Assembly: GCA_003151275.1 (NCBI GenBank)
Contig: PLXC01000126.1
Location: 1-39,183 of the forward strand
Direction of reading: 5' to 3'
Length of the DNA: 39,183 nucleotides
Source: Candidatus Melainabacteria bacterium
Lineage (GTDB): Bacteria; Cyanobacteriota; Vampirovibrionia; Obscuribacterales; Obscuribacteraceae
In this document: one piece after another, positions 32,225 to 39,183 of the stretch
Numbering within the stretch: position 1 is the first letter of the stretch
Layout: every line of letters begins with the position of its first letter
The notes under the pieces: generated by a model
What the model was told of the DNA's origin: nothing
The model's input: only the letters and a program-made list of their open reading frames with translations
Databases searched by the model: none
Translations under genes and position numbers: made by a program

Positions 32225-32998
32225 ATGAACGATAGAAAACCCAACAAATTCATGCTTCCAGCTAATTCGCTCGCATTGAGGTTATGCGTTTCAATGAGCG
32301 GGCCACTTTTTCTTCTGTTGTTCAATAGCCTGGCTGTCGAACGAGCATGCGCCGACAGGACAAATGACGCTTTCAATAGCGGGTTAAGGCTCTACAATCA
32401 TCGCGACTATCGTGGCGCAATTAAGTACTTTGACGAGTGCATCTCCCGAAATCAAAAGTTCGCGCAGGCATATTGTCAACGAGGACATGCAAATTTCATC
32501 CTAGGCAATCATTCAAGCGCCCTTGCTGACCTGAATACCGCTATTGCCATCAATCCCAAAATGCCTACAGCCTATGTATATAGAGCTATAACCTTTAACG
32601 AGCTGGGCCAGCAAAAGAGGGCAATTGACGATTGCAGCAAATCGATCAGTTTGGACTCAAAGGCAGGCGATGCCTACGTTCTGCGCGCCAAGCTGTATCG
32701 TGCTGGTGGACATGTTAAAGAGGGCATTGATGATATGACTAAAGCAATTGGATTGCAGCCCAAGGTCAGCGATTATCATTTTGAGCGTGCCAATATGTAC
32801 CTCGCACTTAGACAATACGAGCAGGCCGCTCAAGATTATACGGTGGTGATTAACAACCGCTCCTCATCAGAGATCGAGAAAGCATATGCCAATCGGGCCC
32901 GATGCTATGACAAGATGGGTAGACACGATTTGGCATTGAAGGACCTGCAGAAATTGAATCAGGAGACTGAAGAAGGCTGGGGCTCATTTGTGAAATGA
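32225..32998 (+). CDS. Exported TPR protein
   Basis: 257 residues from ATG 32225. A signal peptide or anchor lies near residues 18-43 (SLALRLCVSMSGPLFLLLFN, likely cut after ERACA). Five to six tetratricopeptide repeats follow: DAFNSGLRLYNHRDYRGAIK, AYCQRGHANFILGNHSSALA, AYVYRAITFNELGQQKRAID, then YHFERANMYLALRQYEQAAQ. This is a protein-interaction scaffold in the envelope; no catalytic part. It is divergent from the LysM-like gene across a 100-bp promoter region, so a joint role is possible. Confidence 0.85.
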   Translation: MNDRKPNKFMLPANSLALRLCVSMSGPLFLLLFNSLAVERACADRTNDAFNSGLRLYNHRDYRGAIKYFDECISRNQKFAQAYCQRGHANFILGNHSSALADLNTAIAINPKMPTAYVYRAITFNELGQQKRAIDDCSKSISLDSKAGDAYVLRAKLYRAGGHVKEGIDDMTKAIGLQPKVSDYHFERANMYLALRQYEQAAQDYTVVINNRSSSEIEKAYANRARCYDKMGRHDLALKDLQKLNQETEEGWGSFVK

Positions 32999-33331
32999 GC
33001 AGGTACCGAGCCAGGGTCCAGTAGTTCGTCTCTAAAGAAAGAGCATCAAAATCGCGGTGATTCTATCCGCTGGTGGATAGCGGTGATGCCGTATACATAG
33101 TTAAAGATTTCAATGGGACAAATGTTCGTCTGGAAGACTTTCGTTCCTGAGTGTTGGATAACGTCTACCTGATCAAGCAGGCTCTCAATTTAGGAATTCG
33201 CGACATCGCACCTGACTCTTGCCCAATTTGGGCACCAGCTATAGTGCCTCTGATTCCAAGCAAGGTGCAGAGGAGAAGACAATCATCACATTCGTCGTTC
33301 CAAATTAGCCACACCCCGGGTCCGGTGGGAG
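32999..33331. other. Gap with a short gene remnant
   Basis: Plus-strand positions 33061-33150 read FYPLVDSGDAVYIVKDFNGT-NVRLEDFRS and stop, after an immediate upstream stop. It looks like the last codons of a lost gene. The rest shows no coding sense. The final part leads into the TTTCAAA-box promoter at 33332. Confidence 0.3.
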
Positions 33332-33364
33332 TTTCAAAGTTTTTTCAAACTTTGTCAATAAAGT
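33332..33364 (+). promoter_or_regulatory. TTTCAAA-box promoter, towards the glycine-zipper gene
   Basis: TTTCAAA (33332-33338), GTTT, TTTCAAA (33343-33349), 9 bp, then TAAAGT (33359-33364). It is the only plus-strand member of the four, and the only one facing a plus-strand gene. Confidence 0.75.
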
Positions 33365-33439
33365 ACTCCAACACGGCGATTACCATAGCCAATTTTGAAT
33401 ATGGCACACGGCAGCTTCCAATGCCGAGGAGCGTAGATC

Positions 33440-34708
33440 ATGGCGGCAAGATTAGTAAGTGAAAAAGGGGATGCCCGGCAGACGGCGAATACAGCCGGTC
33501 TTGAATGTGACAAAGCCTCTTACAAAGCGTTGGCTGAATCACATCAAGAATCAAGAGGATTGAAAACCGATCTGGAAACGGCTACTGAGTACGCTGTTAC
33601 ATCAGGCTGGTTGCCGGATCTTCACCTGACTGACAAATTGCATACCGCGGAAGCAGCTGTTGGCCATCTGGGTAACAGCGTGTGGGGTGAACTTAAACAC
33701 GATAAGGACAAGGTTATCGAGATTGCGGGCGATGTGAAAGCAGTGGCAAAGGAATTTGGCAAGGGTGCTGTAGACGAAGTGGTGCATCACCCGGGTCACT
33801 TGGTAAAGAGCGCGGCCATTGGCGCAGTGATAGGTGTTGCAGCGGTATTGGTGGCTCCTGAAATCATGGTGGGAGCGGCAGTCGTAGGGGCGGGTGTTGC
33901 AGCCTATGAAGTGGCCAAACACGCCGGGGGCTGGGTGCATGACGCTAAGGTGGTTGCTCACCCGGAGAATTATTCGCAGGACGAAGTAGAAAAAGCCAGA
34001 ACGGATGTGCGAGGACTTGGTGCTGGAGCGATTGACACCGCTGCCGGCGTAGTTGGCGGTATGGGCGGTGGCTGGGCGGCAAGCACGATCAAATCTAAGC
34101 TTGCTCAGCGCGCTGCTGCTGCGTTGGAAAAGAACTCGGTTTCAACAGAGGTGCAAGTCCTCGCGCCTGAAGTACAGCAGTCGATTAGGACTAACCAAGG
34201 CGTTTTCCAAAGTGCCCACTCCGACAATAGCGTGCTGACTGTACGCAAACAGGATTACAACGTAATGTTCAAAAAGGTCACAGAGCCAACCCAAATCACT
34301 ACACTAGAAAGTAAGGCTGCGGGGAGCGCAGGCGAGCAATTGCAGCCCGGGCAATGGATTGCTACACGTCTTGATGCAGCCGGTAAACCAGTAATTGAAG
34401 ACGGCATCACCAATCAGTGGGCGGTTACTGAAAAGGCAATGCTGAAGGCCTACAAAATTGATCCACAAGAGTTGCAAGGCACCAGTAAGCTGATTGCCGC
34501 CACCAAGACTGATGGACCAGCAGTGCACATGGTGCCACTCGACAGAGATCTGACAATTCGCACAAGCTGGGGCCAAATGAGCGGCAAAGCGGGCGATTAT
34601 CTGACTAACTATGATTTCAATCCCGTCACTGGTCAAGCTGGTCAGGATTTTGCGATTGTCACCAAGACCTCATTCAAACAGACATATGAGGCTATTGCCA
34701 ATAAATGA
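33440..34708 (+). CDS. Glycine-zipper protein of unknown function
   Basis: 422 residues from ATG 33440 with GAGGAG 8 nt upstream. There is no signal peptide. Residues about 85-170 are alternately charged and hydrophobic, with a glycine/alanine-zipper stretch (SAAIGAVIGVAAVLVAPEIM and VGAAVVGAGVAAYEV) able to insert into a membrane. A second Gly-rich patch lies near 195-215 (GAGAIDTAAGVVGGMGGG). The C-terminus (TIRTSWGQMSGKAGDYLTNY ... FKQTYEAI) resembles the short PGDYL-like domains seen at the end of many bacterial unknowns. It has no enzyme motif. Glycine-zipper pore or translocation domains occur in toxins and effectors, so an effector role is possible but unproven. Confidence 0.65.
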   Translation: MAARLVSEKGDARQTANTAGLECDKASYKALAESHQESRGLKTDLETATEYAVTSGWLPDLHLTDKLHTAEAAVGHLGNSVWGELKHDKDKVIEIAGDVKAVAKEFGKGAVDEVVHHPGHLVKSAAIGAVIGVAAVLVAPEIMVGAAVVGAGVAAYEVAKHAGGWVHDAKVVAHPENYSQDEVEKARTDVRGLGAGAIDTAAGVVGGMGGGWAASTIKSKLAQRAAAALEKNSVSTEVQVLAPEVQQSIRTNQGVFQSAHSDNSVLTVRKQDYNVMFKKVTEPTQITTLESKAAGSAGEQLQPGQWIATRLDAAGKPVIEDGITNQWAVTEKAMLKAYKIDPQELQGTSKLIAATKTDGPAVHMVPLDRDLTIRTSWGQMSGKAGDYLTNYDFNPVTGQAGQDFAIVTKTSFKQTYEAIANK

Positions 34709-34791
34709 AACAAACTCTTAGGGATCAGGCAGTCGTTTTTTCTGAACGTCGTACCGAACAAAATCGGCATCACTAGCCAGTCATATCCGGT

Positions 34792-35526
34792 TCATTCAAA
34801 CTCTTGCGCCAACCATTTTTTCAGTTCCTTATCCAGCTCAGGTATCGAGTCTGGATCCAACAGTCCACGACTGAAGGTGATAAACGCTGCTCTGGTGCGA
34901 GGGCTGAAGATCTCCATACCGGCAAGTTCTTGATAGTATCCGTCCTCCCCTTCGAGCAGTTTACTAAACAAGATGCCGATGCGATTCTGGGCACCACGCA
35001 CACTTATTTGGTGGCGCCTGGCAATTGCTTTGTCTGTCAGCCCCATTGTCAGGTCGATCAACGTCGCATACTCCACATCTGAGAGCGATGAGTCCTTGGA
35101 CGTTATTTTGGAACTCACGCCCCGTATTTGGGCAGAAATATATGGATTGTCGAGATTGACGATTGAGCGCAAAGCATGACCGAACACTTCGTCGCTTTCG
35201 CTTTTCAAAAGATAGCCATGAATCGCTTCATCAGGCACGATTTTGCCAAGTTCTCTAACATGGGCTTCTCTACTGTATTGCGACCAGAATAGAATCTTTC
35301 TTCTTGGTGCCCTGGACCAGATCTTTTCCGCGACTTTAATGCCACTCAAATCCGGCATCGAAATGTCGAGAATGACAAAATCTGGATTGTGCTGTTCATC
35401 AAGTTCAAGAGCCTTGGTGCCGCTATCGGTTTCCAGAATCTCAATTGGTTCGGTCAGATACGTCTGCACAAGTTGTGCTGCGTGCTGGCGCATCGGTTGC
35501 AAGTCTTCAGCTATAAGTACTTTCAC
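34792..35526 (-). CDS. Response regulator with LuxR-like output domain
   Basis: 244 residues from GTG 35526 with AGGAG upstream. Receiver: MKVLIAEDLQPMRQ with acidic E7/D8, phospho-acceptor D54 in DFVILDISMPDLSG, and Lys in IHGYLLKSES. The output has a LuxR-like helix-turn-helix (YATLIDLTMGLTDKAIARRH, QISVRGAQNRIGILFSKLL) followed by 45 extra residues. Unlike the regulator at 22629 its receiver is complete, so it could be the partner of the NarL-type kinase at 29886. LuxR-type domains usually bind inverted repeats, so it is not the obvious reader of the TTTCAAA direct repeats. Confidence 0.88.
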   Translation of the reverse strand: MKVLIAEDLQPMRQHAAQLVQTYLTEPIEILETDSGTKALELDEQHNPDFVILDISMPDLSGIKVAEKIWSRAPRRKILFWSQYSREAHVRELGKIVPDEAIHGYLLKSESDEVFGHALRSIVNLDNPYISAQIRGVSSKITSKDSSLSDVEYATLIDLTMGLTDKAIARRHQISVRGAQNRIGILFSKLLEGEDGYYQELAGMEIFSPRTRAAFITFSRGLLDPDSIPELDKELKKWLAQEFE

Positions 35527-35588
35527 TTGATTTTCTCCTGACCAATGCGTTTTCTCGTGCGATAAGGTTTCTGATTCTTACACGGCAT

Positions 35589-35616
35589 TTTATATAATTT
35601 CTCGCATCCACTGCAA
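35589..35616 (-). promoter_or_regulatory. Sigma70-like promoter of the response regulator
   Basis: Minus strand: TTGCAG (35616-35611), 16-bp spacer, TATAAA (35594-35589). Transcription would start near 35582, leaving a leader of about 55 nt before the GTG. This gene therefore does not use the TTTCAAA-type promoter. Confidence 0.6.
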
Positions 35617-35662
35617 ATCAGCCATTCAAACGGTATTCCTTTCCGGGCTTCTTGCAATCGGA

Positions 35663-37342
35663 CTAATCATGTTGAGATTGAGAGTCCATTGAACGCTTAA
35701 CTTCTTGGCGCACCAGAGCGCGCGTCATTGCCGCATTCGCTGGGCTCATGCGCTGAAGCGCCCGTTCGTACTGGTGTGTCGCTCGCTCTCTATTGCCTGG
35801 ATCAACCTGTCCGTTCTCATGGACTGTCCAGCGTAAGGTGTACTCGGACATTATTTCAGCCAGATTGCGAGCATGTACATTTTCTTTAAATTTCCCCTGT
35901 GCGAGTGCCTGGTCACGCGCCTTCTCAAGGCGGTCGAGCCAGACCGAAGCCTTAGCGCTGGCCATGGACTTGTAGAAGTCATCCACTTTTACAGGCTCTT
36001 TGGGATTTAGGTCGCCCCCATTTGGATTCTTGTACGTTACCTCTTGCGTTTTGGGGTTGTAGCCTGTGATCAGGACAAAGTGTCCGTCGTGTCGCAGAGT
36101 GGACGTATCCACCAGAGTTTCTGGGCCTTGTTGCTGGTGGTCTGGATGCTGGCTATTCTCTTTCTTGAGCGAATCTTCCATTATCGAGTAGAACGGTTCA
36201 TTTGCGATGTTCACGGCCACCACAGCCGGGAATTGTCCACTCTTATTCAGCTCACCAAGCTGCTTCTTAAACTCTTCTTCGCTGCTCATTTGGCTGCCTC
36301 GTGGTTTGCGTGGGTCAGCCATGTCCTTGCCCGGTTGGAGTTCGCGGGGGTCAGCCATGTCCTTGCGTTCGAGGAACGCTTGCGACTGACTTTGTCCGGT
36401 GATCATTGTGTTCATGTCGACTAGCTCTTGTAGGCTTCCCCCTTTTTGCTGGTGCCCCCCATTATCGTCGGCAAAAGGACTGGTGAACTCTTTAGAACCG
36501 TCGACAACTTTCTCACCAGTCGTGTTAACAGTAGCTGTCTGGATTTCAGGGCCTTGGACATAATGCTGCTCAGTCCCGAACTTTTTATTGTCCCTTTCAT
36601 AGAGCAGATTGATCGCAGTTACCTGAAAGAGTTGGCTGGCATAATTGCGATTCTGGTCTGGATGATTGGGCGCGTCCAATTCCTCAGGCTGAATCTTGAG
36701 GCTTTCCGGATCCAGGCGCACAGTGGTGCGCTCCTTATCTTTTGCAACGTACTGGCCGGTGGTGGCAACATCGGCGATCAGACCAGCTGCGACGTCCGGC
36801 TGCCTACTGAACAACCTGTTCTCGAGCGTCGTAACGTTGCATGTATTGTGACCGCCCTGAGGGTTTGATGTTGGCTCCGCAGCGATTGCCATAATATCCA
36901 TAGCCGCTCTCACTCTTTCTTTCTCCGAGAGCGGCTGATTGCCTTTCGCCTCTAATATGCGAGAGACTTGGCTGTAGGTATTAGCTACTGCTTCAGCATT
37001 TAAGCCTTGTTCTTTAGCGCGTTTCTCAAAGGTTTGCATGTCTCCTTTGAATTGCGCTGACTCGCGACTGTCGAGAGTTGTTTTGCCGACCAGAGTATCA
37101 AGACGCGTTTGTTCGGCGATCAGATTGGTGTTTTTCTGCTGCTCGCTAGCGCTTTCATATAGGGGAGGTATAGTAAGGAAATCGCCCTTGAATTCCGACC
37201 TGACAATCGACTTAGATTGTTGGGAGCCGCGAAGGCTGCAGACTTCGGCGTTGCAAGCCAGAGAGGCATTATCGCGAGCTGTTTCATAAACACTTTTCTC
37301 GCTGCCGTGTGCTTGCAGAGGTTGTTCGTAATGCTCTGTCAT
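35663..37342 (-). CDS. Cysteine-peptidase-like (papain-fold) protein
   Basis: 559 residues from ATG 37342 with GGGAG about 10 nt upstream. There is no signal peptide or transmembrane segment. A helical N-terminal region (SAQFKGDMQTFEKRAKEQGL) is followed by a papain-like core: C168 in GGHNTCNVTTLENRLF and H421 in LRHDGHFVLITGYNPKTQEV, with N in TYKNPNGG completing a Cys-His-Asn set. Between them sits an insert with a duplicated KDMADPR motif (about residues 325-350). The His region resembles the calpain-like protein (HEYTVMGYNPDTQTVKLRNP) at 8771, so they may share ancestry. The substrate is unknown. It is controlled by a TTTCAAA-type promoter with a leader of about 190 nt. Confidence 0.65.
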   Translation of the reverse strand: MTEHYEQPLQAHGSEKSVYETARDNASLACNAEVCSLRGSQQSKSIVRSEFKGDFLTIPPLYESASEQQKNTNLIAEQTRLDTLVGKTTLDSRESAQFKGDMQTFEKRAKEQGLNAEAVANTYSQVSRILEAKGNQPLSEKERVRAAMDIMAIAAEPTSNPQGGHNTCNVTTLENRLFSRQPDVAAGLIADVATTGQYVAKDKERTTVRLDPESLKIQPEELDAPNHPDQNRNYASQLFQVTAINLLYERDNKKFGTEQHYVQGPEIQTATVNTTGEKVVDGSKEFTSPFADDNGGHQQKGGSLQELVDMNTMITGQSQSQAFLERKDMADPRELQPGKDMADPRKPRGSQMSSEEEFKKQLGELNKSGQFPAVVAVNIANEPFYSIMEDSLKKENSQHPDHQQQGPETLVDTSTLRHDGHFVLITGYNPKTQEVTYKNPNGGDLNPKEPVKVDDFYKSMASAKASVWLDRLEKARDQALAQGKFKENVHARNLAEIMSEYTLRWTVHENGQVDPGNRERATHQYERALQRMSPANAAMTRALVRQEVKRSMDSQSQHD

Positions 37343-37534
37343 CGCCTAACGTCTCCCTTCTTCAAATATTTCTGCGCTCAGAATCGGCCACATTAGCTGT
37401 GACTGTGTCAACAAGCTATAGAGCATCTCGCTGTTCGCAGACGACCTTTGCCTTTAGAGCATCAAACACTTACTGTTGGGATGCATCTATTCGAGGACCA
37501 AAGACAGTCATTCATGCAGGCGAGGACACGAATG

Positions 37535-37567
37535 AGTCTATGGAACAATTTTGAAAAATCTTTGAAA
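37535..37567 (-). promoter_or_regulatory. TTTCAAA-box promoter, towards the cysteine-peptidase-like gene
   Basis: Minus strand: TTTCAAA (37567-37561), GATT, TTTCAAA (37556-37550), 9 bp, then TAGACT (37540-37535). It lies just past the stop codon of the TPR gene and about 190 nt before the ATG at 37342. Confidence 0.7.
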
Positions 37568-37582
37568 GCGTGATTTGAGAAC

Positions 37583-38449
37583 CTATGCTGATCTCCTGCG
37601 GTTCAGATTTCCGATTTTGGACATAATGCGCGATCGCTCCTCGTTAGATGCACAATTGTTCAAGGCGATAATGTAACTCGAGCGTGCCTCACGATTCTTG
37701 CCTTGATTCACACGAATATCGCCGAGCAGCTCTCTTGGTGCCCAGTCGGCTGCATCAATTGTGATTAACTTAAGACACAGCTCTTCCGCTTTTTTCAGAT
37801 CACCAAGGGCCCAATGTGTGGCTGCTTTGGCAAGACAAATAAATGGGGCATGAGGCGCTCTGAGCGCTGTTGTGACATCAAACATGATCAAGGCTTCGTC
37901 GAACCTGTCTTGAGAGAATAAGTAGTTTCCCTCATCAAAAGCTACCAGCCCTACGGCGTTCGAGAGTTGAGCTGCATCGGTACTGGCCGTTTCTGTGACC
38001 AGTTGTTGTATGCAATCAGCAGGGTCGATATCTGTTCCAATCTCAATTCTCAGGCGCCGGAGTGAATAGTGGCGAGCACGCAAGAAGTTCCACCCCTGAT
38101 AGGCCTGGTAGGTTGCTTTAGTATCATGTCGGACAGCCATGAGTTGACAAAGAAGTGCCCAGGTCGCCCAGTAATATGGATCTTGCTCGAGAGCATATTT
38201 GCAGAGCGATTCAGATTCATTCAAGCAGCCGGTTTGAAAAGAATTGAGGGCCTGCCACAGAGCTATCGGCCCCTCACAGGGAATTAACTTGCGAGCAATA
38301 AGCAAAAGCATACCTTCTTCTGTTCCGGTATTGCGTCTGCTTGGATACATAGCTTCCTGACAGAGCGCGTACGCTAATCGTTCGCCAGTAGGCATTTCTG
38401 TTTTGTTGATTAGCGTTCCTTCTAAAAGATGATGAAAAGCTCTGCCCAT
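37583..38449 (-). CDS. Cytoplasmic TPR-like protein
   Basis: I chose ATG 38449 (MGRAFHHLLEGTLINKTEMP), with GGGGA about 10 nt upstream; the frame extends six codons further to a TTG. The 288-residue protein is all-helical with degenerate tetratricopeptide repeats: IALWQALNSFQTGCLNESES, YWATWALLCQLMAVRHDTKA, NYLFSQDRFDEALIMFDVTT, and APRELLGDIRVNQGKNREAR. No signal peptide. A scaffold or regulatory role is likely; the partner is unknown. It is upstream of the cysteine-peptidase-like gene on the same strand but separated from it by the TTTCAAA box. Confidence 0.8.
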   Translation of the reverse strand: MGRAFHHLLEGTLINKTEMPTGERLAYALCQEAMYPSRRNTGTEEGMLLLIARKLIPCEGPIALWQALNSFQTGCLNESESLCKYALEQDPYYWATWALLCQLMAVRHDTKATYQAYQGWNFLRARHYSLRRLRIEIGTDIDPADCIQQLVTETASTDAAQLSNAVGLVAFDEGNYLFSQDRFDEALIMFDVTTALRAPHAPFICLAKAATHWALGDLKKAEELCLKLITIDAADWAPRELLGDIRVNQGKNREARSSYIIALNNCASNEERSRIMSKIGNLNRRRSA

Positions 38450-38849
38450 GTTCTTGTTTCCCCGCAAATAATTCGCACGAATCGCTGCATCAGCAAGCTT
38501 CGATCAAGGCACACGTTGCCTGCAATCCAATCTACGTGCCACTCTCAGAGGTGGCACATACGGTGGCATCCATCTGCGCTTGCAAATATTCCCCGTCACC
38601 ATCCTACGCATTCCTGACCTGGTCACAATGGGTAATCTACGTGACTCAATTTGCGCAATAGCGTGACTGATAGAAAGTGCAGCGCACGCAATAAATATGA
38701 TTGTACCGATCACGTATTTGCGTAATTAGTCTCAGTTAGTTTTCACCTTGTCTCGGGTTGCTATGCGTCCTACCATATGTGGTGCTCAGCAAAAGCGGTG
38801 CACAAGCGATGAGCCGCGTTTCGCGAGAGTATTCAGGAGGTTGGCAATC
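38450..38849. other. Divergent promoter region with inverted repeat
   Basis: No gene is seen. GTGCCAC (38536-38542) and GTGGCAC (38551-38557) form a perfect 7-bp inverted repeat with an 8-bp centre, about 90 nt upstream of the TPR gene; it suits an operator. CGTGACT occurs twice, 22 bp apart (38640 and 38662). Promoters for both flanking genes must lie here. Confidence 0.4.
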
Positions 38850-39183
38850 ATGGTGGAAGAGTTTAATGCAAGGGAATCTGGGCGGCATTTTCTTGAACTT
38901 GGGCAGAAGTCATTTGAGAGCAATGGTCAAGAAGCCAGAACCGCATTAGCTAATTCTGCTGGTTATGATTTTCAGCCCTTTGTAAGTTCGGTGATCAGTT
39001 CGGGGGCGGAGGTGAAGCCGCAAAGACCTTCGCAACTCTCATGGATTGATTTGCTTCCGAAAGGAGCACCGATAGCTGACATCGTAATTCACCCGCCGGC
39101 AATCGTGCCACCAAAAGGAGCTGCTCACGGTGCCGGAGCGCAAGACAAAATTGCTGATCGCCCTGTTTATGATGCCGATGAGT
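38850..39183 (+). CDS. Unknown protein, 5' part only (cut by window edge)
   Basis: ATG 38850, with a perfect AGGAGG 9 nt upstream, opens a frame that stays open for 111 codons to the window end: MVEEFNARESGRHFLELGQK ... PQRPSQLSWIDLLPKGAPIA ... HPPAIVPPKGAAHGAGAQDK. There is no signal peptide. The polar N-terminus passes into a Pro/Ala/Gly-rich linker. This style (disordered N-terminus without leader) matches the glycine-zipper and papain-fold proteins of the window, so it may be another member of that set. The domain content must lie beyond the edge. Confidence 0.7.
   Translation, partial: MVEEFNARESGRHFLELGQKSFESNGQEARTALANSAGYDFQPFVSSVISSGAEVKPQRPSQLSWIDLLPKGAPIADIVIHPPAIVPPKGAAHGAGAQDKIADRPVYDADE

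Noticed and set aside
33151..33462. 103-codon plus-strand frame
   Set aside because: It crosses the TTTCAAA promoter and the ribosome site of the next gene, and has no coding character.
34792..35526. Response regulator as the reader of the TTTCAAA boxes
   Set aside because: Its output domain is LuxR-like, which usually binds inverted repeats, while the boxes are 11-bp direct repeats typical of OmpR-type domains. It is not excluded, but not the best candidate.

Overview
The window is bacterial, with moderate GC, short intergenic gaps and frequent GTG/TTG starts. The gene content resembles non-photosynthetic Cyanobacteria-related lineages (Melainabacteria/Vampirovibrionia, Obscuribacterales type): many TPR and Sel1 proteins, large signal-less proteins ending in papain-fold domains, hemerythrins, a bacterial alpha-2-macroglobulin, and two-component genes. 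That taxonomic guess is inference; no rRNA or tRNA gene is present to test it.

Layout. (1) 1-2.2 kb, minus strand: the 5' part of a cupin gene cut by the window edge, a 49-residue lmo0937-type membrane protein, and a secreted protein of unknown function. (2) 2.2-6.8 kb is a patch of mobile debris: a tyrosine recombinase reduced to its catalytic domain, a 34-bp palindrome with related half-sites beside it, a divergent gene broken by a frameshift, a TPR lipoprotein, and a serine recombinase that has lost the segment carrying its catalytic serine. (3) 6.8-12.3 kb: a C39-like papain-fold protein with a tandem-repeat linker, a convergent calpain-like protein with RHS/YD-like repeats, and a long Sel1-repeat protein. 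(4) 12.4-20 kb: a histidine-kinase remnant, an insertion-sequence-like repeat pair, a secreted alginate-lyase-like protein, and an apparent operon of a thioester-containing alpha-2-macroglobulin and a peptidoglycan amidase. (5) 20.4-25.6 kb: small secreted proteins, a Spy/CpxP-like protein with a His-rich tail, a NarL-like regulator with a degenerate receiver, and a stress-type cluster of two tandem hemerythrins, a DUF488 protein and a cupin. (6) 25.9-29.8 kb: a POT peptide transporter, a secreted thioredoxin-like protein, and an ArsR/DUF2087 regulator with a triple-repeat operator. (7) 29.9-39.2 kb: a NarL-type histidine kinase, a LysM-like membrane protein, TPR proteins, a glycine-zipper protein, a response regulator, a further cysteine-peptidase-like protein, and an N-terminal gene fragment running off the right edge.

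The strongest unexplained signal is in region 7. Four intergenic sites share one 33-bp layout: TTTCAAA-N4-TTTCAAA, exactly 9 bp, then a TANNNT -10-like hexamer. Each is oriented towards a different gene: the histidine kinase, the LysM-like protein, the glycine-zipper protein and the cysteine-peptidase-like protein. The geometry is that of an OmpR/PhoB-type activator box replacing the -35 element, so these genes probably form one regulon. With the C39-like and calpain-like proteins at 6.8-10.5 kb, the window holds three papain-fold, signal-less proteins that could be exported effectors or internal proteases.
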